64,000 bases of DNA. Origin: Uloborus plumipes. Its lineage: Eukaryota > Arthropoda > Arachnida > Araneae > Uloboridae. The position numbers were made by a program, and so were the translations under genes. A model generated the notes under the pieces. That model searched no databases, had not been told where the DNA came from, and worked only from the letters and a program-made list of their open reading frames with translations. Position 1 is the first letter of the stretch; every line of letters starts with the position of its first letter. The stretch is from NCBI GenBank assembly GCA_038373865.1, contig JAXGGA010003880.1, forward strand, positions 1 through 64,000, written 5' to 3'. This document shows, piece by piece, positions 10,221 through 23,610 of this stretch.

Positions 10221-12456
10221 CCAGTATCAAGAAACCTTGCCGCGTAGTATAGACAAGGTGGCCGGCAGTTTTGACTAGTGTTTTCATTAATTCTGTTGCT
10301 AGAATATATGCATCCAAAAAAATCAATTTTTGACTTTCTTTGAGAACATTTACATAAGTTTTGCTGTGACGTTTGTATGAATGTCTGTACTCACATAAAT
10401 AAGAAATGGTTAGTCGTACAATGGTGAGCTTTAGTAAATATGTCCTTAAATATATAAAATTCATTTTGATTTCAATCCACATCAACCTGTTTTCTCCAAA
10501 GCATTCCTCAACCGATCTTCATAATTTGGCGCCGTTTGGTGAGTATTGTCAACACATTCATGGGGAACATGATCGAGAAACATTTTAGTTTTCAAATATC
10601 AAAAATAATCAATTTTAGTAATTAAACGAATTTTTTGGGGGAAAAAAATTATTACTTTTTAATATAGTGTGCACATTATTATTTTTTCCTACACGGTTAG
10701 TATCCTTTTTCGTTAATATCATTTGAACAATCAGAACTATTTATTGCTGTCCTTTGGACGGGGTCTGATGTTTCTCCAATGTATTTTCTTTGTGATTGCT
10801 GCATAATGAGTCACGTGATCAGCTGTTCGCTTTGTGATTGGTAGATAACTTTACGTAACGAATGAACCCTAAGTCCTAAGGCAAACTAAGTATGAATGAT
10901 AATTCGTTTACACCACTTCTAACCAGAATTTCTTATACTAACTGTAAGCAGAATTTCATACACCATTTTTTTTTTTTTTTTTTCATTTTTGTTATGTCCT
11001 CTTTAAAATAAATATAAAAAACGCAAATCAATTGCTAAATAAAATAATAATAAACATAAAATAAATATTACAATTCTTTCACAGCGTACTTGTTTTTACA
11101 GTATATATTCTATCTTTTGATATTACAACTGCGCCCATTTCATGAAACAAAGGTAATTTACTTTTTGATGAATGTTTCTTGTATAATTTCATAGTTTTTG
11201 AATCGTTAGTGATTTATAAATTTTATTTTGTATGATATTTAATATGAATAAGAAATGAAAAGACACTCAAATTTATGCAAAATTTGATCTTTTAGACACC
11301 CAGTAATTAACTATTGAACACAGAACTCAGAATATAAAAACAAAGAGAAGAAGAAAAAGTATACATATAAATAAATAAAATTCAGAAAAAAATAAGTATT
11401 TCAAAAATGGCACAAATTTCAGATTATGAAAATTTTAATTTGTGAGAACCAAATGTATTATTTTTTCTTTATTTTTTTACCGAACTTTCTTTACATAGTT
11501 GATTTTGCAAATCACTTTCTCAGGAACATACAAGAACCCTTTGATTTACGAAATCGATCACAACATAATCAACATTAGAAGAACAATATAACATAAGAAA
11601 ATGATCCATCATTCGATGACGAAATCATTCTGAATCATTAAGATCATTTTCACTATTCAAATGTTTCAATTACGTTCATCACTATTTTGAAAAAGATGAC
11701 AGTAGCAAGTGACAGCAGTGCATCTGTTCGGTCATTCACGCTACAGATGTCACAAATCAGGAAGCATTACAAATTGAAAAACATCACAAAACGTACAAAT
11801 CAAAAGATATAAAAAGAAAATAAAAAAAAAGATCATTTCTTCGACAGGTGTTACAACACTTAGAATCATCATAGCGTAAAGTTGTTTTTTGGATTGTACC
11901 CGGAAGAAATGTTAACAATCAAAGTGTAGTAAAAAGAAATTACTCAAGAATAAAATGCGGAGTTTGATAATTTTAGAAGTTAATTATTGTTTATAAGAGA
12001 GAACATATTTGGTAACGCGGTTCTGAGCATAAAAATATTTAATTTTTTTTTAAATAAAGTTTAATATGTAGCATTTTATTATTTTGCAAAGATGTTTTTT
12101 TTTCTTTTAGCTATTATGGTAATAGCTTTTTTCATTTGAGTATAAGTTAAGAAATACTTTTTTTTAATTATTTAAGTATTTTTCTTCTGGAAATAAATGA
12201 TACGATGACCTTTAACAAATGTACGAAATAAATTAAAATAATAGGTAACTAATAAAAACGGAGGAAACTATAATGCGAATATTTCTTCAGGTAGAGTAAA
12301 GAGAAAAAGAAAATTTTGATAGGATATTTTTTCTTTTCTAAAAGTTCTAAAGTCTTAGATATTACTGTAGAACCTCGAAAGGCGCACCTAGCACCGTTGG
12401 ACGGTTCTATTTCAAAAAGAAGACAGCTTGATTAAGAAAATGCACCACGGTAACAT
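10221..12456. other. AT-rich spacer
   Basis: No gene or complete element seen. A TGAGTCACGTGATCAGCTG cluster (AP-1-like plus E-box) lies at 10807-10825 and a long T run near 10970. Confidence 0.5.
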
Positions 12457-14106
12457 TTGTGCTTATCCCGATATTATTTTATTTTTCAACAACTGATAAA
12501 GAAGGGGAATAAATTAAAAAAGAAAAAAACATCAACACAAACTAACACGTCAAAAAAAAAAGAGAGAGAGAGAGAGAAACGAACACAACAAAAAACAAAG
12601 CAAAATCTGATCACATTCCTTTTCTCTCGAATTTCCTCATTCCGATTTTGATAAAATCAGTAGGGACCTGAAGCATGCGCAAAAGTGTCCGAGGTCGCTG
12701 GAAAAAAATTCAAACAGTAGTGAAATGTTTAGATGACCTCGAGACCCACAGTTTCTTAATTAATCTTTCGCTCAATTCAATTATACAAGTGACTCCACAG
12801 TTTTGTATTACTGTACTACAACACACTATTTTTTTTTTTTTTAATGGAGTGAAAGTACTTCTTGACATTTTTTTAAAGAGTGAAATTAATTTTAGAGAAG
12901 AAAAATACAAAAACAACAATTGAAAGTCACAATAGTAACCAAATTCTTTTAAAAGAAGAAATGAAATTTTATTGGAATAGAGGAGATGTGATTTTGATTT
13001 TTGACTTTTAAATGTTGATAATTCCAAAAATAACAAACCATTCAAAAGAAAAAAAAATGCATTTTTTTTTTAAATCTCTGTTTTTATCCGAAGCAAACAT
13101 TTTCATTTTTAACACAAATTATGAAAATGTGTTTGGCTACGTTTTTGATACTTATTTTTGAATTTGTATGGATGAAATATGCTTATTAAAGGTGTTAAAA
13201 ATATCTCTGAACCTCTTACGTTTTCTCATGCAAAAAAGGAATAAAAGTAAAGTTGTTTTCGAAAGAATAATGAAAATCTATTAACAGAAGACTGGAAAAT
13301 ACAACCTGAATACAATCTCTTCTATAATAAAGTCCCAACAATTTACTCCAAGAAAAGAAATCCACAAACAGAAATGAAACAGCAATGGTGCCTTGAAGTT
13401 ATGATTTATATTTCTTACAATCATTTTTCATAAACATTCAATCTTTTTTTTGCCTGCAAATATCACCCGCAAAACCACCCCTCCCACCCTCATTCTAACA
13501 CATTCGAAATGGTTGAATGACTAAAAGGAAGGGAAATTGCATAAAAGGGATCGAAAATCCCCCCCTCCCCGCCACATATTATTGTTATTAATTCCAACTA
13601 CCCTGCCATTTATGAGCATCCCCCCCCATAGGTATGCGACCTTGAAGTTGGTCACGTGACTGTCAGATTAAAGTGAGTAGGAAGGGGATTGACGAAGAGA
13701 CGAAGACCACCTGCTTGAGTCCCATGTGACCTTGGAGCATCCAGCTCCGTGGAGTGGCAGGGGTGCTTAATTTGTCATCTTCGGACTCCGCTGGTTCGAA
13801 TTATGAATTCCTCACTTTTGGTTCATTAAAATATTGGCGCCACGCTGGAGCAATTACCAAACTGGAACTCAGTCAGTTGTTTTATGATGTTTTGCGAATT
13901 CAAGCGCACAAGCGTACTGTCAATTATTTAGGGTAGGGGTTCTACAGAGGTGTTATTTCGAAATTTTTCCGGGGGGGGACGGGGGAGGCAAAGGGTGTGT
14001 AGATGTAAATTACACAAAAAAAAACAGCAAAACCACCCCCACTTACATGTAAATCGTACCAATCGTCACTATTTGTACATATCACGTTTTAAGTGTTATG
14101 CAATTA
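12457..14106. other. Low-complexity spacer
   Basis: A GA microsatellite lies at about 12560-12578, and poly-C/G-rich patches at about 13480-13640 and 13960-14040. No supported gene. Confidence 0.5.
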
Positions 14107-14216
14107 TCCCAAGTAGCATACTTCGTTTTTCAAAGGTTGTAAAATGGTTATTAACGTTGTAACAACGGCTTAAAAACGTTTATAAAACGTTTAAAGGTTA
14201 TTTGTGCTACGTGGGA
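14107..14216. mobile_element. 110-bp TA-flanked MITE, TCCCAAGTAGCA family, copy B
   Basis: The TIRs are TCCCAAGTAGCA and its near-inverse TGCTACGTGGGA. TA lies on both sides (14105-14106, 14217-14218). The length is identical to copy A, with only scattered substitutions. The interior carries ACGTTGTAACAACG-like dyads. Confidence 0.85.
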
Positions 14217-16259
14217 TATTTACTCAAAAGACATTTTTTATCTCATTTACCCCAAATTTTATGCATTTTTCGTTATCCGCGATACCCGTGTCACCCAATT
14301 TCGCCGATAATCGGGAGTGTACCTTACCTTAAGACGCACAGTGGTCGATTTTTTAAATCTAGCTGGACAAAAATCAAAATTTCAACATCGTTATTTTTTG
14401 GCAAAATATTTTTTTTGGCAACTGAAATATCTACAAAGCAAGAAACCATGTCTAATTTAGATAGTTAGTTCTTGGAATTTTTCCTATAAAGGATTGAAGT
14501 ACACGGATTGTAATAGTAAGTTTTATGATGCTTCAGAAGGGAGATAAAGAACTTTGGCTACTTGTTGTCTCTGTTGTTTTAAAACATTTGTGCTTATATA
14601 TTGTCATTTTGTCATCCAAGCACATTATTCTCTTAAAGGGCCGTACATTTAGTACGAATTTTAAATATATTTTTAACTACATGAAAAATTAATGAATTTT
14701 ACACCATAACACTAAAAGTTATTAGGGCAGCAAAAAAATGCTCCACAAGTCTCCGCCCTCTAAGTTATATTTTTATGTACCAGATATGTTGACAAATGAG
14801 AGTACAAAAGATTATACCCGGATCTTGCCGGCAATATGAGTAATGTGTCTTGGAACTGTGGACTTTTTGTCTGAAACGATGAATTTTAAATCAGAGAAAA
14901 TTTTCTTTCGGGTGTGTGTGTGGGGGGGGGGGATACTTTTTAACCACCGCCTGTTGTTAAATTTATTTGTAAACCTTGTTTATCAGCCTTGTATTATTGT
15001 TAAAAAAATATTAGAGCTCGAACGTTTTAGAACGTAGTTTAGATTGTAATAACAACATTTCCGTCTCCACATAAGTAAGCGAAAAAATATTTGTCTCAAA
15101 GATACAACACATTATAATGTTTGGAGTATGAATAAGGGCAAGAATAGTGCAGAAAATTTTGCAATTGAAACTATAAATTTAAATGACTTTAAGGATAGTA
15201 TGAGATTAAGCGTTAGAAATACTATACTAACAAATTATGTTATACTAACTAATACGATTAAACAAAACGTGGTGAAAGCGCTCTTTTTTCTACTAAAAGA
15301 AAAAAAAAGGTATATGCGCATATACTTAATAAACAAATTCCATTTTTTTACAAAGATTTATCATATTTTACTCAACAGTTATTCGATGCATAAGACTCCC
15401 AGGTTCTTTGGAAATACAACAAAAGTCAATACATCGCGGTTGACCAACTTTTTTTTCACAGAATCAGGCATCAGCACGAAACTATGAAACGAAAAGCTAC
15501 GTCTGTAACTCAAGGCACTAACTCAAAAAAAAAGAAAAATAATAATAATAAATGACACTCTAAATAGTCATCGTTTCGCAGGAAAACGAGATGATGCAGA
15601 AATTGCTAAGTACGTTTTCGAAAAGCTACTACTGAAATTTAAAAGTTTTTTCGAAGCGAAAAATATCTATGCTATAGTAAAATAATAGAAACTAAGTTAA
15701 ATGCAATTCAAGGAATATCAGTATCACAAATGTTTTTTTCTAACATAAAGCTTTAATCACTTATAAATCAAATATTTTGAAACATTGAAAACAATTCATA
15801 AAAACTATTTTCTGGGTTAAAAAATATAGAAAGAACTTAATACATGCTATTGTTCGAGTGATGACAAAGTATCCCTGTAACTACAAAGCACCAAAATAAT
15901 TCTAAGACCTAAGACATACGGGACTAGATGATCTGAAGAAACTAAGGTGCAATGGAAAAACAACTAAAATATAGACTGCAGTCCTTCAGACAGTAGTTCT
16001 AGTGCAGATCTTAGTCACAGATACTTCTTTTAATGTTGTTTTATGTTTATTATTGATATACCAACAATATTAAAACTTTCTATTCGATTTGACGAACCGA
16101 AGTATTTTTGTCCAGCTAGATTGGCAATATCGACCACTGTGAGACGTGGGATGCTCCGCAACATAGAAAATATTATTTTGAGTGATTCAGCCCGTAAAAC
16201 TCTTAAAACTGGCACTCCTGGTTAATCGTGAATGTTTTTGTTTATCAGTTCTGACAACA
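14217..16259. other. AT-rich spacer, no gene recognised
   Basis: Short open frames (up to 119 codons at 15128-15487) show no domain, no convincing splice context and biased low-complexity composition. Confidence 0.45.
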
Positions 16260-16605
16260 TAGGGTTTTGAAAACTACAAGGCTCCTTGTCCCACAATGTC
16301 GAAATCGGGCCCTCGAGTTATAATTACAGAATTTGTAGATCTAAACTACCACGAATCATTGAGTACAAGCATACTCAATACAAGATTCGTTCAGACATTC
16401 GTCTAATATTCAAAATTTTTTCCAAACGTATACCAGCAAAAAACGAACACGAAAACACATTAACAACATCCTACAAAATTTTAAATGCCACGTCAGTCAA
16501 ACATTTCTCCCCTAAATCACGGGAACAACTCAACTTGACTAGGTTATGCTCTTATGAATAAAACAAAGCCAAACCCACGAAGAAGAAGAAGAAGAAGTAA
16601 CATGC
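16260..16605 (+). mobile_element. Possible 3' end of a non-LTR retrotransposon with (GAA)n tail
   Basis: A 91-codon open frame (16286-16561) ends just before AATAAAACAAAGCC and a (GAA)n tract (about 16580-16597). A coding tail followed by a simple-repeat terminus is typical of several LINE clades. I do not recognise the protein fragment, and no reverse transcriptase is present. Confidence 0.3.
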
Positions 16606-17074
16606 TACACGATTCAGGGCCGACAAGGACTGAAAAATAACTGCGAACGTTTTCATTAATTCTGATTCACATTCATGATTTAATGCAATGGCTGCATGTT
16701 CCCAGCTTTTCTAATTTGTGGGTAGAAAAACTTACGACAAGGAAGGATAAGTAATAGCGTTCCGGGTGTGACAAACCCCTGAGCCCCTGGGTTCCCGCCA
16801 CGATCTACGGAGATCGTGAGATGAGATTGGTTATATATGCTACTGCAATCACGTTCATAGCCCATTTATTCCATTATCGAATATGCCAGATCTCGCATAT
16901 TCCTCCCCTAGCTTTTGTTCTTTTTTTATAAGAGATGTTCCTCGTGAAGATTTAGCATTTGTTTGGTCATCTAACAAAAGATGGGCTTAAGAAAGAGAAA
17001 GAGTTCAAAAAAAGAGAAAGAGAAAGGGTCTATTTTTAAACAGCAAGTTCTCTCTTTATTTGCGTCATGAAAAA

Positions 17075-17204
17075 TCTACGAGTATATATATATATAAATG
17101 TATGTATGTCTATTTGTATGTTTGTTCCTTATACAAATCCAGTTTTCGTCGGATTTTCATCAAGCTTGGCGCAGAGGTTCCTTGATGCACTAGAATTCAT
17201 ATTT
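17075..17204 (+). mobile_element. Helitron-like 5' end
   Basis: The segment starts TCTACGAGTATATA directly after an A (17074). It continues through repeated TATGTATGT/TATTTGTATG to a block containing CCAGTTTTCGTCGGATTTTC. The same block recurs at 46905-46990. The 5' TC and TATATAAATG start resemble arthropod Helitrons. No matching 3' CTAG hairpin was located. Confidence 0.35.
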
Positions 17205-17271
17205 GGTACATTTCAACTTCATTCTCAAACCGTGCGCTAAGTGTAATATAATGCTACGACTATCAGCTCTA

Positions 17272-17793
17272 CACTGTAAAAAATGAATGTTGTTTTTACA
17301 GTATAATACAGTAAATTTTATAGTAATAAACTTTTAAAATTTTAATGTTAAAGTAATAAACTGTAAAATTGCTGATTTTACAGTATAATACAGTTAGTTT
17401 TATGGTAATAAACTTTAAAAATTTCTAATTTTACAGTAATAAACTAAAATTACTAATTTTACCGTACTAAGGTGTAAAATTGCTAATAAATCAGTAATGA
17501 ACTGTAAAATTACTAATAAATCAGTAATGAACTGTAAAATTACTAATTTTACAGTTTATTCCCGTGCATTTTACAGTTTTAAAGTGGAACCTCGGCTGTC
17601 AGTATTATAGTGTTGTTTTTGCAGAATAATATTGCTAGATTTTACGGCAATAAACTGTAAAATTTCTAACTTTACAGTAAGAAGCTCCAAAATTGTTAGT
17701 TTTACAGTTTATTACTGTGCATTTTACAGTTTTAAATTGGAACCTCGGCTGCCAGCATTATACTGCAAAATCAACAGTTCTTTTTCTGCAGTG
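17272..17793 (+). mobile_element. CACTG-type MITE, copy 4
   Basis: A full-length copy beginning CACTGTAAAAAATGAATG after TA (17270-17271) and ending TTTTTCTGCAGTG. It contains a locally duplicated ATAAATCAGTAATGAACTGT unit at about 17485-17530. Confidence 0.85.
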
Positions 17794-18265
17794 CAACTGA
17801 CATATATAACTTGTAACAATTTGTTTATTTAATCGTTGAAGCTATTTTCTTTGTATTAACTGACCCAGTGATTTTGAATTGCCAACAGCAATTTTCCCCC
17901 ACGATTGCGTGAGTTACTTGTGAGTGAGATTTACATCTCATGCTTTAATAATCGCTTTGCAACAACCCTTTTTACTTCTATGATTGCTCTCCTTCTATTT
18001 ATAGTTTGACTAGGGAATGTTGAATTATAAAATTTGAACAAATCTCCTCCAATTATGCAGTTAGCCTCTCAGTATCATATTTAGTTTGGTACCACAGCAA
18101 GCATATGCAGTTGAACTCGGTTAATGCAAAATACTTAGAACTCACGAGTTTACTATTATTAGCCGTCATTAAATTAGTAAAAAAAATTCAAATAAGAATC
18201 ACTGGGTCAGTAATTATGATGAAAATAGCTTCAACGATTAAATAAACAAATTGTTACAAGTTATA

Positions 18266-18606
18266 CACTGCAAAAAAGAGCTGTTGCTTTTACGGTATAA
18301 TACAGGCAGCGGAGGTTCCAGTTTAAAACTGCGAAATTCACAGTAATATACTGAAATTAGCAATTTTAGTTTATTACTGTAAAACAGAAATTTTACAGTT
18401 TATTACCACAAAATTAGCTGTATTATACTGTAAAAATAACAGTATAATACTGGCAGCAGAGGTTTTGGTTTAAAACAGTAAAATGACCAGTAATAAACTA
18501 AAATTAACTATTTTAGAGTTTATTACTGTAAAATTAGCGATTTTTAGTTTATTACTATAAAATTAGCTGTATTATACTGTAAAAACAACATCGATTTTTT
18601 ACAGTG
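18266..18606 (-). mobile_element. CACTG-type MITE, copy 5 (reverse orientation, two cycles)
   Basis: It begins CACTGCAAAAAAGAGCTGTT after TA and ends TTTTTTACAGTG. The GGCAGCGGAGGTTCCAGTTT phrase shows that it is reversed. Two cycles of the internal module are visible. It is the partner of copy 4 in the inverted duplication. Confidence 0.85.
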
Positions 18607-18686
18607 AATATGTTACAGCTAGAGCTGAAAGTCGTAGCATTATATTATACTTAGCGAATGGTTTGAAAATGAAGTTGAAATGTACC

Positions 18687-20640
18687 AGATGTATTGACAG
18701 AACCGAGAAAAGACACGCCGCAAGGTTTGTCACACAACTTAAATATTTAATACTTTCATTGGTTTGCAGCTATATTTTTTTATACAGAGAAATTTATACA
18801 TAATCAAAAGGAACATTTTATGCCCCTCCTCCTCTTTTTTAGATCAAGTACTGATTACTGTTCTTTGCAACACGAGTGACATGCAATTCCTTTTTTTTTA
18901 AATTCATCCTTTAAACAAGAGTATGTATGTACGACAGTTAAGAGTCCGGACAGATACTAAAAAATTCTGAATGTTCTAAGGATAAAATGATTTTCCAAGG
19001 ATCTAAAAATAAGGATTTAATAAAGTTTTACCTTGAGCTAAAGGATGCATTAATTATAAAAAACAATGAATCTTCGCTCTCAAATTTTACAGTATTTCGA
19101 TGTCAAATAACACTGTAGGGGATAAGGAGAGAGTGAAAAAAAAAAAAAAACAGGATGAGAAGATACGCATACGATAACTAATGTAGGAAAAAAATATTTC
19201 CATAGATTAGAGGAATATTTTATTCCAGGTTTAATGACGCAAAATTCACACTGAATAATATTTTCCACAAAACAACTTTTATTATTATTTTTTAACTCTA
19301 CGTTGAGGATAAAATACTATTATATATAATGTTCGTGATGGAGTATTGTCTTCTCAAGTTAACAAAAATGTAAAAAAGTATCAGTAAATTCATCGACAAT
19401 TATATTATTTTACATACCTCTTTTTTCTTTGAAAAAATGAAACAGATTTACAATCACTCACCTGAAAAATAAAAAATATATGTGTAACATACTATTTATT
19501 TTTTTAAAAAGTACAAAGTTATCGCACTTAGAAAAAAAACATACTTTAACTTAGAGTTATATTTATAAAATCAGACTTTAACTATGCAAAAAAGCAGTCA
19601 ATAGAATCTAAATTTCAGGCCCCTAAAACAAAAAATATGAATCATCAAAATCAAATTTGCCTTCACAAAAGATGAATTTAACAGTAAGAATGATATCTGA
19701 TCAGAAATAACGTGTGCTCCAAGAGTTATATTGTGTAATAATTTTAAATGATCCATAATTCCAAAAAAAAAAAAAACATATTACCACTTTAACATTCCAA
19801 AACTATTTAGTAAATTACGGCCCCTAAGCCAGGTAAAGGCAGAACTACATGAAATACACCACCAGCTTGGCGAAGTCCTTTTGCAAGCATTGGTTAGGTA
19901 ATTAAAGTTAATTACAAATATTTTATTCGTTAACAAACAGAAACTTTCAACAGATAAAATTTTGAATCATTTAGCTTTTTTCGAGCGTCTGCCAAAAAAA
20001 AAAAAAAATACTGATTTGTTTTCAAGGATGCAAAAAAGCAGACAATAGCTGAATCTAAATTTTAAAAGCTATTTCCCTCAAAACATAAAAAAATAATGAT
20101 TCAGATCCTATTCCTTGAACAAAGGATGCAGTCAACAGTAAGCACTCTCCCTCTAATCAAAAGTTTTCGTGTGACGGGGCTTCAAAAATTGTATAGCGCA
20201 CCAATTTCGAAGAATCAAGTTCCGTGAAAGGCGTTACGCTCGTCGTCGCTTCGTATTGTCGAAAACTGTTTGCAATATTTATTTTTCTTTACTTTGCCGT
20301 TAAGAAGTGTAATTTGAAGATGCGGGAAAATTTTTGTAATGAGTGTTTTGAATTGGATACCAACACCTGGGAACTCTTCTCTTTTTTTTCCCTTGCTTTC
20401 ATTTGAAGAAAGATCTCCCACCTAGAATGTTTTTATTGATGAAAGTGGCTTTTTGTCATGTTCTACTGCAATTGAAAAGCGTTTTTTTTTTGCATAAAAC
20501 GTGAGGAGAAGTTCTTTGATTACATGTATATATAATTAATTAGTTGTTATTATTTCTAGGAAAATTTGAATGCCATCTTACTAACAGTAGGCAATTTTGT
20601 GAAATTCGTAGGATGGTATTAAATGCACAGAATTAGTTTT
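18687..20640. repeat. AT-rich spacer with degenerate direct repeats about 440 bp apart
   Basis: The block from ATGCAAAAAAGCAGTCAATAG (about 19583-19740) recurs diverged from ATGCAAAAAAGCAGACAATAG (about 20028-20180). Both run through GAATCTAAATTT, AAAACA.AAAA and CAGTAAG motifs. This suggests an old tandem duplication. No gene supported. Confidence 0.4.
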
Positions 20641-20810
20641 TTTTTTTCGTCGTTTCGTGGTTGGTGGTAAGCGTTTATTTTGACGAAGAGTTTCGAGATA
20701 CTGTCTGTCCTTGAAAGCTGCGTCCTTCAAAAATTTTTTCGAGAAGAGTAAATTTTATAGCAAAACAGCACAAAATGAACTGTACTGTACACACTGTTAG
20801 TTAAATAGTA

Positions 20811-21320
20811 CTGTCTGTCCTTGAAAACCACTACTAGCACTCGCGAACAATTCTACTTAAAAAAGTGGTGATGGGTTGTGGATGGCGACTTTCAGAAGTT
20901 TTCAATTTAAAACTTGCATTTGCTATATCCTTTTGATATATTCAACTAAACTATGTATTTGAAATTAGCATCGTTCTACGTTGTTCGATACGGTTCAAAA
21001 TGCTTTTTATTATTCTTCCCCTTATTGCTGTCTTCTTACCTGTCACCCCTATTTTGGTAAGATCAGAGAAGACCTGACGCATGCGCAAATGAGCGGAAGG
21101 TTTCATCGAAGAAGATCAGAGAGTATAGTTGATTTTCCAACGAAAAAGTTGATCTTTCAAAACTTAATTGACAAACATTCGGTGAGTTAATATACTGTTG
21201 TAAAACGAAGAAAAGGAAAAATTGTGTCCTAAAAAAGGTGCGAGGAAATGTTGCGTAAACATAGGAAGACCTAACGCATGCGTAAATACGAGGAAGGTTT
21301 AACCTAAGAAAATCAGACAG
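20811..21320. mobile_element. TA-flanked MITE, CTGTCTG family, copy A
   Basis: CTGTCTGTCC starts at 20811 after TA, and AATCAGACAG ends at 21320 before TA. The body is the inverse of the copy at 23611-24340 and includes CACTCGCGAAC, CAACCCATCACC (inverse) and ACGCATGCG motifs. Copy A has an internal tandem duplication of a block containing GACCTRACGCATGCG (about 21070 and 21270). It preserves the empty site of the insertion found in copy B. A related partial terminus lies at about 20697. Confidence 0.8.
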
Positions 21321-21648
21321 TAAGTTTTAAACATTATTTGAAGTAAACTCACACACACACATACGCGAGCACAAGACATAAAGACAAGAGTTGCGTTTTG
21401 TAAATTTTCCAAGGGTACCCACGATGGGGGAGATTACACAATCGTACATTTTACGGAGATATTTTTGAGAAATCTCTCTTTCTCTTTTTAGGGGATTCCG
21501 CTCTTTGGAGGTATACTGAGTGCTGCAGTTTTTGAAAGGGGGCGCTATACGCTCTTTAGGGGATGGGTCCCTTGAATTACTGACGCTGCATTAATCGTAA
21601 TGCACCGAGGTTTATAATAGAAAGGGTTAAGTATGAATCAAACTGATA

Positions 21649-22089
21649 CAGTCAAACCTGCCTATCTCGAATTTCATAGGACAGAAGTAAAATTCGAGAT
21701 AAAGAGGTTATGATAAAATGATTGTTTTGCATTGATATTGTTGAATATTTTACTGCACGACATGTTGTGAGTCCACGTTTTACTAATTGTAATGACTATA
21801 ACGATAACGGGAGCAAGTTAATGCTTACCTTTGAATACGAACATAGTCTTTGAATGATTGTGCAGAAGATGATTTTTGTCTCCAAGTTATACGATTGATA
21901 AAGATGGCTGGAGATGAAATTCAAACATGAGAGTCGTCGAAATTCGAGATATAGAGGTTTTGAGGAAAATCATTCGAGATAAACATGAGAAAGAACATTA
22001 AATTTATGCTGTAAAAGCAGGGAAAGTGAAAAGTTTCGACATAGAGAGGTTTTTGAGATAAGCAGGTTCGAGATAAACAAGATCAACTG
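21649..22089. mobile_element. pogo/Tigger-like MITE (441 bp)
   Basis: The TIR starts CAGTCAAACCTGCCTATCTC at 21649 and pairs with the reverse complement of the end at 22089 (CAGTTGATCTTGTTTATCTC). TA flanks lie at 21647-21648 and 22090-22091. Several CGAGATA/TATCTCGAA repeats lie subterminally. No open frame of note inside. Confidence 0.8.
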
Positions 22090-22091
22090 TA

Positions 22092-23401
22092 TGGGGGTTA
22101 AACTACTGGAAGTGAGGTTTAAGTGAACTACTTTTTTGGCACTTAAACCATAATCATATTCCCCCAAATTTATATTTTCACCAGTGATATAAGCAGTGAT
22201 GTAGTTGGCAAATAATTTTTTGGGAGAACTTACCTTGTGGTTTCAGAGAATCGCCCTGGGAAAAGGTGGTTTGAAACGAATCTGAGTTTAATTACGACTA
22301 TTTTTACAATAAAAAGCCAAATATTTTAGGATGTGATTAGTCGTGATAATTTTTTTATTTCCGTTGTTTCCCACAAAAAAGTTATTTAAACTTTACAAAT
22401 GTTTTGATCCCCGCGAATTTCATCCTAAAATAGGTCGACAATCTGAGTCCGAGTTTTTAAATTTAAATTTTATTTCTTGTTCAAACGAGTCCAATAGTAT
22501 TACTAAAATTGTCGATTTCTTAAACTTAACAGCCTCATGCAACTTTAAAGACAACTTTTACAAATTAAATTTAAACCTCGAACTTTTGCTGAGAATTCAC
22601 TTCCTTATCAAATAAGTATAATCACAACTGCTTCACTCTGCTAAAACTCTTCCACCAATTTCCGATGTACGATAATGAGCAGCATTCGAAAAACATATTA
22701 AGAAAAGCAAAACGTCTTTTTATGGCATCATTAAAGCTGGCTTGACCTTTATTTAATTGGACGGCTGCTGAACGGGTAGTAAGGCTTTTATAGGAAGGAT
22801 CAAATCTGATTCCATCGAATAACGGAGAGAGTATTCCTTTATTCCCCAGGTTAAGTTCCGTCTATTCAACTTTTATCTCTTACATTTTCTCATTATTCTT
22901 GAATAAATATCCAAACATAATTTAAAAAACGAATCAACAAACACTAGCAGCAAATATGCGAGTTACATGTAGGTCGTTTGAGTGTTTATTATGAGTTTCT
23001 TTCATAAATAAAATAAGGATATTTTATTCGGAATTCTTCAAACAAGGATTTGGGATTTTAATATAATAAGCATCAAGGAGTAAGATTTAAAAGAATAAAC
23101 ACAGATGGTTTAATAATGTTTTCTTTCTCTATGATAATGGTGAAATATTGAAGTAAAAACAACCCAAGCAGCAAATGCAAGTATAGTTTACTGTCCTGGG
23201 CCAGTAAATGGTAGTACAAGGGAATCCCGCTACAAAAAATACCAATAAAGCGAAATATTTGTTTCAACGAAATCAACTGTCAGTTTTACCGGTTTAGTTT
23301 CCATTTCATTGTTTGAATTCCATTACAACGGAGCTCCAGTTGCAACAAACATAATTTGTGGTCCCTTTAAAATTGTTACAGGATTTCATTGTATCTGCAA
23401 A
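22092..23401. other. AT-rich spacer, no gene recognised
   Basis: A 90-codon frame at 22343-22615 is Phe/Leu/Asn-rich without recognisable motif. No terminal repeats found. Confidence 0.45.
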
Positions 23402-23600
23402 TTGGCCGTGGTGGTTCGATCCGCAAGGCGTAAGACTCGTAACCAGTTCGATCCTAGCCGATCAAAGATCCACCGTCTTCACTAATGGCGGCTGAGGGAC
23501 GTTAAAAACGCTCGTAGTCAAAAAATCCGCCAAGTTAATCCATACCGCTGTGGGTACTGGACAAGAGGTTTGCTCGGCTTCTGGTCTGGATGAAAAACGT
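23402..23600 (+). mobile_element. tRNA-derived SINE
   Basis: It carries an RNA polymerase III-type internal promoter. Box A is TGGCCGTGGTGG at 23404-23415 and box B is GTTCGATCC at 23447-23455, 31 bp apart, around a tRNA-like core with an anticodon-like CGT (GACTCGTAACC). The core resembles a tRNA-Thr, but the acceptor pairs are not tRNA quality, so it is a SINE head rather than a tRNA gene. The unrelated body runs to about 23600, ending beside the CTGTCTG MITE. Confidence 0.7.
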
Positions 23601-23610
23601 ATGTAATGTA

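Larger units (their letters stand above)
17205..18686. repeat. Large inverted duplication carrying a MITE in each arm
   Basis: The left arm 17205-17880 is repeated in inverse at 18186-18686. The shared outer flank (GGTACATTTCAACTTCATT...) and inner flank (TTGTAACAATTTGTTTATTT...ACTGACCCAGTG) enclose one CACTG-type MITE per arm, in opposite orientations. The 305-bp centre (17881-18185) is single copy. The two MITEs differ in length (522 and 341 bp), so units were gained or lost after duplication. Confidence 0.85.

Noticed and set aside
23402..23480. tRNA-Thr gene
   Set aside because: Box A and box B are present but the cloverleaf stems are not maintained and an unrelated tail follows, so it is a SINE head.
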